Below are positions 16,800-28,970 of a stretch of DNA of 64,000 bases, piece by piece. The stretch lies in the NCBI GenBank assembly GCA_003254925.1, contig QANZ01037181.1, forward strand, positions 32,571 to 96,570, given 5' to 3'. Source of the stretch: Chamaecrista fasciculata (taxonomy: Eukaryota; Streptophyta; Magnoliopsida; Fabales; Fabaceae). The number at the start of each line of letters is the position of its first letter. Within the stretch, counting starts at the first letter, position 1. The notes below the pieces were generated by a model. The model made no database searches. It had not been told where the DNA came from and worked only from the letters and a program-made list of their open reading frames with translations. The position numbers and the translations under genes are program-made.

Positions 16800-18088
16800 T
16801 TATATATTCTGAAAAACTTCTCTATAAACCACGTTATTGGTCTTGTTGTCAGATGAGTTGCCTTTGTGAGATATCAGGATTTTGATCCCACGCCTAGATC
16901 GTACTCGGGATAATGCTACGTATAGTTGACCATGCGAAAACACTGGGCGGGGAAGAAAAAGACCAACATTTGACAGTGATTGACCTTGGCTTTTGTTTAT
17001 GGTCATAGCAAATGATAAAACCAACGGAAACTGACGTCTTTGAAACTTGAAAGGTAGCTTTGACTCAGAAGGCGTTATTAGTAGCCGAGCAATTAGCACC
17101 TTTTGTCCGGCAGATTTGCCAGACATTGAAATAGCTTCAATAGCATGATCACTCATCCTTGACACAATCAGTCGAGTGCCGTTGCACAGTCCCATTGACT
17201 TGTCAATGTTCCTTATAAGCATTATAGGTGCACCAATTTTAAGCTTCAGACGATGGTATGGAAGCCCTGAACCCTTAATAGTATTTAAGAATTCTGTAGG
17301 ATACACGTCTGCCAACTGGTTGGCATTTTCATCGTGTTTAGAAATACTGTCTGAACTTAGATAGATTTTGGGTTCACCTGGCAGCTGATCAATTAGCAAA
17401 TCATTCACATCGTTAACGTCATCCAATGTTGGAGCTAGAATTGCTCTGTCTCTAAAATAGTCTGGATCATTGCAATTAGCCTCAAAATTTGGATAAGTCG
17501 ACTCAACAATAGCCTTCAGTGGGTCAAATGAAGCCTTAATTAACATGTCGTCAGGTATTTCAACTTCAAATTGCTCGTCTGTTATGTTTTGACCAATCCT
17601 ACCCTCTCCAATCTTCAACAACCATTCAGAGAATTCTTTGATCTCATTTACCTCAGAATCTGATCCTCCAGCTTGTAGTCGCATGTTTTTAGTTAGGTTC
17701 AGAACCTTGCATGATGTCCAAAGGTATGATGAGTTGATACATGACATAACAATATCCTGCCTTGAGCCTTGTGGAATAACTGGAAGAATTTGTCTGAAGT
17801 CACCACCCAATACTACCACCTTCCCACCGAACGGTTTTTCACACATTTCATTGTCTTGAGACCGCATTATGTCACGCAATGATCTGTCGAGAGCTTCAAA
17901 ACAATGTCGTTGTGTCATAGGAGCTTCATCCCATATGATCAATGTGCATGCTACTATCAGTTCAGCCAAATCAGAACCTTGTGCAATGTGGCATGTACTT
18001 TCACTGTCACATATAATTGGTATGGCAAACCTGGAGTGTGCCGTGCGACCACCTGGGATAAGTTGGGAAGCGATACCACTTGATGCAA
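16800..18088 (-). pseudogene. Helitron PIF1-like helicase, C-terminal part only
   Basis: A 429-residue open exon, entered through a splice acceptor (TTTTTTTTTACAG, just above 18088), running to TAA at 16800-16802. Visible helicase motifs are VASSGIAS and GGRTAHSRF (Ia region), LIIWDEAPM (Walker B), LGGDFRQILPVI (motif III), a QxxGAPIMLIRN-like segment, TINKSQGQS (V) and LYVALSRVRS (VI). In an intact Helitron RepHel this follows a Rep nuclease and a Walker A exon. Neither is found in 18089-20412 on the minus strand, where the sequence is repetitive. The frame itself has no stops. It is either a truncated relic or the last exon after an internal deletion. Confidence 0.85.
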
Positions 18089-18104
18089 CTGTAAAAAAAA
18101 ACAA

Positions 18105-20412
18105 TAATCATCGTTGTTGTGGTGGTTCTTATATGATAAGATAATGCTATATTCATCAAACCATAATACCTAAATGATCATGCTATAAATATAGGTTTAA
18201 AAGTATTATAGACCATATAACATGTGCTTTTACCTGGGATAAGTTTTAATACATGGAGATTGACTAAGTTTTATATTTTTATTTAATGCTATACTAATGC
18301 CTCCTTCGACACTATGAAGTGGTATAAGGGCATTTTAATATATTACCAAATTTGTGTAAACCTAATTTGAATTGGTTAATTTACACCGTTACTTAATGCC
18401 CTTGATTACCTCATGGTCAATTCCCTATATTAAATATTATTGTCATAGGACCAATGTAAGTCAATTAAGATTACTTAATTATAGCAAAAAAATTAATCAC
18501 GCAGCCAGAATTAGCGTATTGTATGCTTTATGCAAGTTACAGGTGATTCATTTTTTTTTCGTAATTTTTAACCCTATATTTAATTGGTGATTGCCCTTTG
18601 TTTTTCAAATGAAACTTTGTCATTAGAAATTACTGTATTAATATAATTTTTTAATGAGTGTACCATTCATGTATTAATTTTAAGGGGAAATTACCTGTAC
18701 CCATACTGAATTTTGTGCGCAATATCTATTTCCCACCTAATCTATGAAACATTAACAGATTAGGGGGTCATTAAAAGTTCTCTTCGATAGTTTAGGAGGG
18801 ACATTGTAATTGGCCACAGAATTTGGGGTGGGTACATATAATCTATTTGGTTATTTTTAGGTTTTCTAACACATTTTTCATTCATTTTAATAGATTATAA
18901 CAACAAATTCTAATAAATTAAGGGGTCATTTGATATTGTATATGATTCTATAAAACATGTATAACTTACATTAGTCTTAAAAGATATAAAAGACAGCGGG
19001 TGTTACCAACGGTGAAGATAAATTGCAACATAGTTTATGGGGGACCTTGCAATTGGCCCCATAGTCCAGGGTGAGTAAATGTAATTTACTTGTTTAATTT
19101 TTGTTCGAGTACACATTTTTCTTTCATTTGATCAAGTTAATACAACAAAATTTAATAGATTAAGGTGTTAATTGCTTTTTTTATGATTTTATAAAATATG
19201 TGAAACTCACATTAGACATAAAAGATATAAAAGTTAGCAGTGTTAATAACGGTGAAGGGTTTAATTGCTAATTTTCATGATTTTATAATACACGTGCAAC
19301 TCACATCAGACTTAGTAGATATAAAATATAGCGGTTTAACAAACGGAGAAGGTAAATTGCTACAAAATTAATAGATTAGGGGGTTAATTGGTGATTGCCC
19401 ATTGTTTTTCAAATGATATTTTTAACCCTATATTTAATTGGTGATTGCCCTTTGTCTTTAAAATGAAACGTTGTATGTAGAAATTACTATAGTATTGTAA
19501 TTTTTAATGAGTGGACCATTAATTTATTAATTTTAAGGTGAAATTACGTGTACCCATACTGAACTGTGTGCTCAAATTTTTTGTTGCCCCTAATCTAAAT
19601 AAAATTAACAGATAAGGGGGTTATTAAAAGTTCTCTTCAATAGTTTAGGGGGGACATTGGAATTGGCCACATAATTCATCTGAGTGAGTACATATAATCT
19701 ATTTGGTTATTTTTTGTTTGATTACACATTTTTCTTTCATTTTATCAAGTTATAACAACAAATTCTTTTAAATTAAGGGGTTATTTGATATTTTATATGG
19801 TTCTATAAAACATGTATAACTTACATTAATATTAAAAGATATAAAAGACAGCGGTGTTACCAACGGTGAAGGTAAATTGCAACAAAATCAATAGATTAGT
19901 GGGTAAAAGGTTCGTTTTGATAATTTAGGGGGGACATTGCAATTGGCCACATAGTTCAGAGTGAGCAGATGTAATTTAGTTGCTGTCTTATCAAGTTACT
20001 ACACATTTTTCTTTTATTTTATCAAGTTAATACATAAAAAATTAAAGATTCAGGTGTTGGTTACTATTTTATACTATTTTACTGTATGTTAATTTTTAAA
20101 ATTTAGTTGTTTATTCTTTGGTCGATTATAAATTTAGACCAGAAGACAAATGATTTTATTAGGAATTCATTATATAGAAAGACAACTATTTTATATTTGT
20201 ATAGCATCAACAAAATATCTCATAGGAAAGACAATAGGAAAGATTATTTTATATTTGTATAGCATCAACAAAAATTCTCATATATAAAGACAAAAGGAAA
20301 AATTGCAATATGTTGAACACTAAAGCACCCACATAAGAATAAACGAAAGCAACTCAATTAAAGCTGAATTAATAGACCATATAAGGCCGCAGACGAATCT
20401 AACATTGATAGT
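18105..20412. repeat. Helitron interior, 854-bp direct duplication and shorter repeats
   Basis: The block starting ACCCTATATTTAATTGGTGA at 18571 recurs at 19425. Both copies run to CAACGGTGAAG (19007 and 19861) with a constant 854-base offset. Within this, a segment of about 80 bases (ACTCACATTAGAC, then AAAGATATAAAAG and CGGTGAAGGTAAATTGC) recurs near 18945, 19190, 19285 and 19800. No gene is visible. This is where the missing helicase and Rep exons would be expected. Confidence 0.8.
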
Positions 20413-21584
20413 CTACTTATCATGTTTATCAAGTGATTCCTTGGATGGAATACAGGCCTTATGTGGCCAGAATATAGTGACACTCTTCTCTAGCGACGGT
20501 TCTTGCATCACCTCTATATTAGGGTCCTCTATATTGTGGGAATCAGGTTCGTCGGACAAATCCCAAATGAGATCAGAGTTTAATTTATACATTGAGCTTG
20601 TGTTGATAAGTCGATCTTGAATGTCCTCTACACGATTGAAATCCACAGTAATACCCTGATCGTTAAATGACAACAACAAAATAATGTTGTTAGCAATTAT
20701 CTTTAAACAACATAATTGTCGATATAATGAATACGGGTAAATAAAGACAAATGTATTTATCTCACAGCATTCTGGCAGGCAAGTATATATTCGTAGTCAA
20801 CGTTCATGTTGTCCTACATGAAATTAATTATATCAAAATTACATTTTTCATTAAAAAATAAATTTTAAATCAATACGATTAAGTATAATAGTGTGCATAC
20901 GTAGTACTGTGCTTTAAGATTATCAACGATACGTTTATCGTCTGTCATATGCTGGACGGTATAAATTGGGTGTAGTGAATGTTCAGGCCAATTCACGTGG
21001 ACTTTGAAAGCATATACTTTTCCTTGTAGTCGTTCAAATTTGGTTTTGACAATCGAGTGTTGGTCAACAGCCTGCAAGAACAAAAATTAGTATAATACAT
21101 GTATATATACACATATGTTGAATGTGTAAAATTAATATTTAGATAAAAAGAGAGTCTAACCTCTGTAGCCACTCGATGAAGCTCCATAGCAGATATACCA
21201 ATATATTTGGCAATCTCACGATCAAACAATGTCGTTATTACATCGTATTCTCCATCATTTACATGGACTTTTACCATGTACCTACACGAATAAACTCAAT
21301 GTGAAGGGATTAATATACTAACACATTATAATATATTTTGGTATGTGTACTCACCTAAATGAACAATCTGGAAAACAACCTTTACACTTGCCACATGTAT
21401 ATCCCGAAGCACCTACCGATATTTTGCTTAGACATTTTTTACAGACTTGATAGTACCAACCATCTTCGATATACATCTTATCAATTGTACCAATTATACA
21501 TGTCACAGTTTTGACCCTAGCTTCATATAATTGAGAGATGCTGATTACCGGTGACATAAAATGCACTACATCGGTGGAAGACAT
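20413..21584 (-). CDS. RPA1-like protein fragment B (C-terminal OB fold), within Helitron
   Basis: Likely exons on the minus strand: 21355-21584, 21161-21281, 20901-21071, a small exon near 20766-20814 (DNMNVDYEYILACQNA), and a last exon starting near 20657 and ending at TAG 20413-20415. It encodes the RPA70 DBD-C-like region with its zinc finger (VCKKCLSK...YTCGKCKGCF), then FDREIAKYIGISAMEL. Helitron-borne RPA-like proteins are thought to bind single-stranded DNA during transposition. The upstream DBD-A and DBD-B regions present in copy A are missing, so this is a 5'-truncated duplicate. The start at 21584 is only the first Met in the frame. Confidence 0.65.
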
Positions 21585-23636
21585 TTATGCTCTGCTTGTT
21601 TTGGGTGTCAAATACAGGAAGTAGACTATAGATGCATCCACGATATTCAGACTAAAAGTTCTTAAATAGATACTGTGATGATATATTTCATTGTAAATAC
21701 CTCCACTAATTACGTTGAGATAGAGGTAAATTAATTTAAATGTCATGTGCAGTAAGCCAAAATTAATTCCTGTAATTTTGCTATCATTTAACATGCTAAT
21801 TATTATATTTGTGTTTGTTTGGAGTTATATACCTTTTATGTTTAATCACTATAAGATTATTCTATAGTTGGCAACAAAGCATACGATCCTATCTTCCAAA
21901 ATATATATAATTATCCTTGAATAATATATCCTTTTTTATTACACAACATATGTAGTAAATTTGCAACTTTTTTGGAATGGTAGAAGATGATGGCTACAAA
22001 TTAAAATCAAATCATCACGTGATACTTGAAGCCTCAATCTCTATTTTTCACCCAGAAAAGAGGAACATATATATATATAATTAAGGAATTGGAAATGGAA
22101 TACTGATAATTATTTTCAATTTCAACATGTGCTTAATTCACTTATTCATTTCTTTTACAACATGTGAAACCAAGGTGACATGTGAATGCAACAACGGAGG
22201 AATGATTTCTACTTGGCCATTAAATTTCAGTAGGATTTGAAAAGTAAAGGTACAACCTACAAATGACATATTCCTCCCAAACTATTAAAAAGGTATTTAA
22301 TTAAATTCAACTAAAGCCCTTTTCTATTTAACTTTTAAAATTTTTTTTTTTTAAATTCAACCTAATATTTGATTGTCAATTTCCTATAATTTTGTCAATT
22401 TTGATATCGATAATCAATCCTTGATATCTCTACCTATTTTCATTATAGTCAATTATGTTTTATGTTATTAATTAGCTTGTCAATCAATGATTGATTAGAG
22501 ATATCAAAATTGACTTAATATCTATTGTATACTTATAATTTTGTTTGAAGTCCGGTAAAGAATAGAGATTTTAATTGGTTGTCATATCTTTTTAAATTTT
22601 GAATGAATTGGCATTTAAAGTTCAATAGGATTTGAGAAGTATAGGAACAACCTGCAAATGACAGATTCCAACCAAACTATTAAAAAGGTATTTAATTCTT
22701 GATTGACAACCAAACAATTTGGTTGAATAATATATACTTAATTCTTGATTGAATAACATTTATGATTGATAAGAACAAAAGTCAACTTTATTTTAGAAAG
22801 TATCATGAAACATATCCTTAATTGATTTTGAATTATTTTGAAAAAAAATATTATTTTTTAAATAATCTAGCCGGTCAATTTTTTTAATTAGTAACTTTTA
22901 TCACATTAAGAATCAACCATTAATGTTAGTCATGAATTTTTTTTTAATTCGTATGTCCATATTTTTTGGTAATTTTTACTTATTTCTTATAATATTTTTA
23001 ATCTTATAATGTTAGCAACCACATGTTGATGTGACAAAACATATATGCAAAAGGCAATATAATAAGTATTATTTTAATGGATATGTGTAGTACACCTTGA
23101 TCATATAGTCTTTATTAGGTTATCTTTTTTCGTAGGTTTTATTAGGTTGTCTTTAAGAATACGAAATTGATTTGCTACCATAGATTAATTGTGTTGCTAA
23201 CATATACGATTACACCATATTAAATTAGTGGCCAATTACAATTGTGTTGCTTTCGTTTATGCTTTAATTGTATACTTATAATTTTGAATGAAGTCCGGTA
23301 GAAAATGGAAATTATATTGTAGACCTAAGATATCTTGTTTTCTTCGTACTCAACTGGTTGTCTTTAAGAAAATCCTTAGTTGAATTTATTAAAATGCATT
23401 CTGTATTAATATTTTTTATTCAAAACTAATGCCATCAACAATGAAACATGAATAGAAACCTAATTTTATTAATAATTGGGAAAAGATAGGGAAATCACAT
23501 TTGTAATATATCAGGTCATACATGACCATAATTATTGAAAGCACAAACGACAAAACATAAATCCAAATCAAACAAACGTAAATCAACAAACGACATCCAA
23601 GCTAATTTGAATATAAGGTGTGCATGGGAATACACA
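21585..23636. repeat. Helitron interior between the two RPA-like genes, with duplicated blocks
   Basis: An 80-base block (AGGATTTGARAAGTA, then ACAACCT and AAACTATTAAAAAGGTATTT) occurs at about 22230-22305 and 22625-22700. Another (TGTATACTTATAATTTTG, then GAAGTCCGGTA) occurs at about 22528 and 23270. AT-rich, with no coding frame. Confidence 0.6.
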
Positions 23637-25544
23637 TTAGTCCTTCTCTATCTTGATCTTTTTGAGTTTGGGTCCAGAACTCCCTGATGCCTCTTGTTCA
23701 AATAATTCATCCATACGTTGACCATGGACATGCTCGGTATCAATGTGTATGATATGCGCTGAGCAATTATTAGAGGCCCTCGAACCAATGACAGGTGAGG
23801 TAGTGAGATCAGTTATTTCCACTGAATTTGGAACTGCGTCGTTGACTCCAATTTTTTTCTGCTCGGGAGTATTGCAATTGACATCATTTTTGCAATTATT
23901 TGTGTAGTCATCAAGCTCATTCGTATTATCCTGATTAAACATAGACATGTTACATTGTGAATTTAACAAAGTTATTTATATAGAGTAAAAGGAAGACAAC
24001 GTACAGAATATAAAGTAGCCAATTTGTCAATGGTATCCTTTTCATCTGTCATTCGAGTGACAGTAAATGATGGGTTCATTGATCTGGAATATACCCCGAC
24101 CTTCACCACGAAAGCAAATTTTTTCCCAAGGAATATGTCAAACTTATCAGAAATAATATTCCCATCGTCTTCACTCTGTTGTATTACAAAAGGAATCAAT
24201 TGATTAGGAATATATTGAATTCAACACAAACCATAAAAGAGAAACAATGATAAGAAAATAAATATGACCTTTGAGACCATTTGACTCAATTCAGTTGCAG
24301 AAATTCCAATATATCTTGAACAGTCACGATCAAACATTGTGAGCATTGCGGTTTGCTCATCATCCATCACCACTAATTGCACCTTGTATCTACGCAAGCA
24401 TTGAACATAAGTAATTACATATTTTATTATTTTAATAGTAGAAACCATTTTTTACTAAATTATTGAAATAGATATCTCACCTAATTTGGCATGTGCGTAG
24501 AAATTCTTTGCACTTCTTGCAGTAGTAACCAATTCCATCAGGAGACACTCTAGTGGAGCATTTCTTACACGATTGATATGACCAACCAGCATCTGTGTCA
24601 ACTTTCATAATCGAAGCAATCATAGTATGAACACTACCATCAATGGATTCGTATAAGTCCCCAATAGATGCAATCGGATTCATGAAGTAAACGTCATCAG
24701 AGGCCGAGCTGGTTGATTTAGTAGACATCAATTGACAGGATGGGGGACACGTCATAGTTTCAGAATTGAAAGCTGCCTTGAAATCACGGAATTCTTGGAG
24801 ATCAGCATTGATTAATATGCGAGTGGCGAACATTGAATTTGTCAGTGTCATCGCCCCATTGAATTCCTTCAATCGACAATATTGCAATGCTAAAATCACA
24901 GGGCCCTCGTTATGAGCAGCCATATATTTGTGTAACTGCTCAGCGTATCGACCCCACATGGCAACAGAAACACGGTTTTCACTGTATCAAGTGACATAGA
25001 AAGTAAATATATTAAACATTTGAAAACTATCAAATTTAAACTAATCATAGCAACATAACACAAAAATTTCGTTGCCATACTTTGTGTCCTCAATTTCAAG
25101 CAGTACACGTTTATTTGAGCCACCATCAACATACTCTTCCGTTAGATCAGATATGGAGGTCATCCTACCAAGGACATCTGTTTGTAGTAGGCGAACATTA
25201 TAAANAACATGACACAAATGGAGATAAGACTCTGAAACAGTTTATCAATTGTAGGTTCACTCGAATTTTAGACTTGTAGACTTGTAAAGATTTCACTAAT
25301 TTATGGATCCTAACACTCAAAAGATAGACAACGATGGACGATAATTGATACGACCTAAAATTTTGAACTTTAATGGTAGCAATCCACGGATCTCTTTAAC
25401 CTGAGTTGTCATACCAGGACTAATGTAGTAGATTTTTTGGCACACTTACGAAGCGAGCTCCCAAAGCCTTACCACTCGAACTTTGATATGCCAATTGGTG
25501 CGAACAGGGCAAATGGCGTGGATTGCATCGTATTGCTTGGACAT
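23637..25544 (-). CDS. RPA1-like protein A, within Helitron
   Basis: Exons on the minus strand with consistent phases: 25450-25544 (ATG at 25544; contains TNWHIKVRVVRLWE, the first OB strand typical of these proteins), 25081-25177 (DVLGRMTSISDLTEEYVDGG), 24481-24981 (SVAMWGRYAEQLH, then the DBD-C start with zinc finger CKKCSTRV...YYCKKCKE), 24269-24389 (FDRDCSRYIGISATEL), 24005-24175 and 23637-23930 (acidic/Asn-rich tail ending in a KKIKIEKD nuclear-signal-like stretch, TAA). A DBD-A exon is expected between 25178 and 25449; part of it (VKEIRGLLPLKFKILGR) is visible near 25350-25410 but the splice sites are unclear and an N sits at 25205. Probable role: single-strand DNA binding for the Helitron. 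It may be intact or lightly damaged. Confidence 0.75.
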
Positions 25545-25823
25545 ATTGTTGATTAGAAAATTCAAGCTGAATGTAAAGAGTGATATATCCACCAAACTGC
25601 TTGATGTATCTAGCTACTGCTAACCTTCGAATTTATATGAATTAGCACAAATCAAAACTGAAAGTTGACCTATTTTTGAATGAAACGATTCAATGCGTGT
25701 ATGCCAGTTACCGTAATGAGCTCCAAGATTCCATCCCAATTAATTGTACGCTGCCCAAATTTCCATATGTGTTGAGTGTGTGGCATATGCAAGTTGACTT
25801 AGTCCAGCGTTACATATATGTAT

Positions 25824-25998
25824 CCATAATTTGAAAAAAAAAATTTCCCACATATAGATATGCAAGGGCCTTGCACATTTATATATGATTACACCCTTTG
25901 GCCTTCACTTTGCACGTCTGACTCCTCCATAATTTGAAAAAAAAATTCCCACTTATAGATATGCAAGGGCCTTGCACATTTATATATGATTACACCCC
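25824..25998. repeat. Tandem duplication near the Helitron 5' end, 103-bp period
   Basis: A block of about 72 bases (CCATAATTTG, A-tract, then ATAGATATGCAAGGGCC) occurs at 25824-25895 and 25927-25998. It lies 330-500 bases inside the TC terminus and contains the near-palindrome GCAAGGGCCTTGC. Confidence 0.8.
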
Positions 25999-28519
25999 AT
26001 TAAATTAGTGAGTAGTCAGACGTGCTTTTTTTCTTTATTGACACACAACCCAGCATTAATTTTAGTTGAATGCAAACCATATAAAATCGTTGATTTGTTA
26101 TAATTCCAATCAAGTAGGTATACATTGTGTAATCATCCATAAATACATTAAGGCAGTATTTAATATTTTTTGAAGTAATTTCAGCGTCAGTGCTCTTTTA
26201 AGAAAATAACACGACCTGGCGGGAAAAAAATATGACATGGACAAATCGGAAGATTTAATTGGGCAATGACGTAGACAGTTGGCAGATGATGGGCTATGCA
26301 GCTTCTTTTTAGCCTCATACAGTATAGATTAGTGAAATTTTGGGGAGGCCGTGTGTGAGATCCCGAGTTTTAAAATGTAGTTTTGGGTGTTCAAGAATAG
26401 AGTTAGTGATTTTTTAGACTTTTGCATAGAGTTTTAAGCTAATTTTAACCCAGTATTAGAAGTTTTGGGATATAAATTTTAGGAATTAGTGAACACGAAA
26501 ATTTAGAATTTTAATTGTCATATTTCAAATCCCCATATTTTATTTGGCTTGTGGTAAAAATTTGGGGGCAAACAGAGTTTAAAATTTTATCTGGGTTTTT
26601 ATCTGGACGCGACAAATGACACTTTCGAGTTAGAACAGAAATATGTTAGAGATAAATTTTTTAAAAACAAATTATATATTTGAAGTCTACTCTTCGAAAT
26701 GAATTTAACGATATAAGATTTGTTCAAAAATTCTTTTTGGAAAAGTACGCGATTTTAGGGACGAAATTAAAAAGATTCAAACGTTTTTGGGTAATTCAAT
26801 GGTTTCAGCCTCTTTTCCCTGTGTCAAAATTACTTTTTACCCCCCTGAAGTTGACCAAAATTGTGGAACAGCCCCAAGTACCCCTATAACAGCTCGTGCG
26901 ACTCCTTTTCTCCTCATTTCTCGTCCAACTCGTCGCATCACTCTCCTTCCTTCTCGTTTCGCTTGCCACCTCCACAGACCTGCTCGTCTGCCACTCCCCC
27001 ACCATCCAACAGTTCCGACGACGGCCATCCACCACCGATGACAGCCCACCGCCGTCCTCCTCCTTCATTTTCTCATTTGGTAACTTTCTTCTTAAATCCT
27101 CCATTTTTGCTCCTATTTTCGAAACCTATGAGACCTGTTGGTTTGCCTTCGAACTTGTAGTATTTTTGTTTTCATTTGTGATGCTATGAACATTTCTAAT
27201 GCTTGGTTTAAGGTTTGGACTCCATCTACACGAATTTTGGACCCGTTAGGGTTTCAAGTAAACTTTAAATTGGGGGTTTTGGCAAAAATCTTTGGGTTTC
27301 TTGAAATTAACGGTTTGAATGTGTTCAATGGACGATTCTTATAAGTTCTGATGCTCTAGTTCGAATTTGTGGAGGGTACTACGAAATTTGATAGTTTTAG
27401 ATAAACTTTAAAGTTTCATTTTGGTCCCTATGGATGAAATTGATGATTTTGTAAAACTAAATGGAGTCCTTTGAAAATATGGAGTGTTTTGGAATAACAA
27501 TATTGAATTTAATATGAGGAAGTGAGAATATGAATTTCTAACTTGAACAATAAGAGTGTCAAGTTTGTAAAATCTCTCAAGTATGTTTTTGGGGTTGTCT
27601 AAATGAATTTCTTTAAATGTGTTAAGATTGTTAGCATTATCAACTTGGGATTTGACTTATGAATTGGAAAGGTTAAGAAAATTGAAGGAAGTATCAAAGT
27701 AATGGATGACTCATGCTCTTATTTTGGAATTTTAAATATAATTAAATCTTGAATCAATGGATTTCAAAATTTCTAAGGCTCCCAAATTAATACCCAAACC
27801 TCTTGTTGATCATTTGTTTAGGATGCTGGAATATAGGTGAGTGATTAGGGGTAAGAATATGTGTTGGGAAGTGGGTGATGTGTGAGAAGTCTTACTTTAG
27901 TATTTGTGAAGAGTTGGACCTTCGAGTCACTATAAAGTTAATTTTTGTATTGTAATTAAGGGTAAATTTGTGTTGTGTTTATGCTTATAGGTCTGTTGGA
28001 ATTTATTGACGACTGAAGGTTAAAAGTGCGAAGTCATCCATTCTCCTAGAAAAGGTGAGTGGCTTTCTTATCCTTGTCCCTTGAGGGTTGGTGTGTTATA
28101 AATATGCTATCCTTGAGCGTGAATGGATTGATTGAATTATTTTAGAAATTGTGCTAGAAATGGGATGCTATTGATTATATGATTTGATTGGGAACCATAT
28201 GTGTATGCTTAAGCTCTCCTGTGAAGGGATGAGACAGATGATACGATTAATTACTCTCGGTGATGAGTTGAGACAAAAGATTGAATAAATTAAACTAACT
28301 GTGTGAGATTCATCTGCTGTGGTCGGTAACAGCGTTGATTCTTTCTTGTGATAATGAGCGGTTAAATTATGTGATTGATATCCAATGCATGAGCTTCTTG
28401 GTCGAGCTACCTTGATGTAAGTATGTAACTTTTATTGTGTGTTTTAGTTGATCATTTGAAATGTAAATTTATGTTGGTATAATAGTTAATTTTTACTCAA
28501 AGTGTTGTATGTTCTGAGT

Positions 28520-28620
28520 TGACTAATTTGAGCTTGTGCTTGTGCTTGTGTTTGCTCTTGTGCTTATGCTTGTGCTTGTGCTTGTGATTGTGATTGGGTT
28601 TGTGTTTGTGCGTGTGGTTG
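28520..28620. repeat. Degenerate (TGTGCT)n repeat inside the solo LTR
   Basis: Runs of CTTGTGCTTGTG variants over about 100 bases, just before the 58-bp minisatellite. Confidence 0.8.
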
Positions 28621-28710
28621 CTCTCTCATAACCCTAATTGTGATATTGATTGAAAATCTTTACTTTGGTGTGTGCCTTACTATTGATTGCTTGTGAAATG
28701 AATGAGATAA

Positions 28711-28970
28711 TGCTATGTGCGCTCCCGATGGGTGAAAAGCTGTGTGCGGTCCCCACGGGTTAAGATGATGCTATGTGCGCTCCCGATGGGTGAAAAGCTG
28801 TGTGCGGTTCCCACGGGTTAAGATGATGCTATGTGCGCTCCCGATGGGTGAAAAGCTGTGTGCGGTCCCCACGGGTTAAGATGATGCTATGTGCGATCCC
28901 GATGGGTGAAAAGCTGTGTGCGGTCCCCACGGGTTGAGAACTTGAGGTGATGCTGTGTGCGGTTCCCTCA
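28711..28970. repeat. 58-bp minisatellite, about 4.3 units, inside the solo LTR
   Basis: Units begin TGCTATGTGCG at 28711, 28769, 28827 and 28885, exactly 58 bases apart, with a partial unit at 28951. Each unit pairs CTCCCGATGGGTG with GTCCCCACGGGTT. Units differ at only one or two bases, so the amplification is recent. Confidence 0.95.

Larger units (their letters stand above)
16469..26328 (-). mobile_element. Helitron, about 9.86 kb, probably non-autonomous
   Basis: On the minus strand it starts TCTATACTGTATGAGG (ending at plus position 26328). It finishes with a perfect 7-bp hairpin CCCGTGC-AAC-GCACGGG (16480-16496), 7 bases, then CTAG (16469-16472). It lies between host A (16468) and T (26329), the Helitron target dinucleotide, with no target duplication. 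All genes inside read on the minus strand: two RPA1-like genes, then the C-terminal part of the PIF1-like helicase. I find no Rep (HUH) nuclease domain and no Walker A motif, so it could not move itself. Much of the rest is non-coding tandem duplication. Confidence 0.9.

Noticed and set aside
26787..27189. Overlapping open frames on both strands
   Set aside because: Low-complexity Ser/Pro/His or Arg/Gly translations inside the solo LTR, with no domain.
28711..28970. CRISPR-like array
   Set aside because: Units are contiguous 58-mers with no spacers, in a plant LTR.
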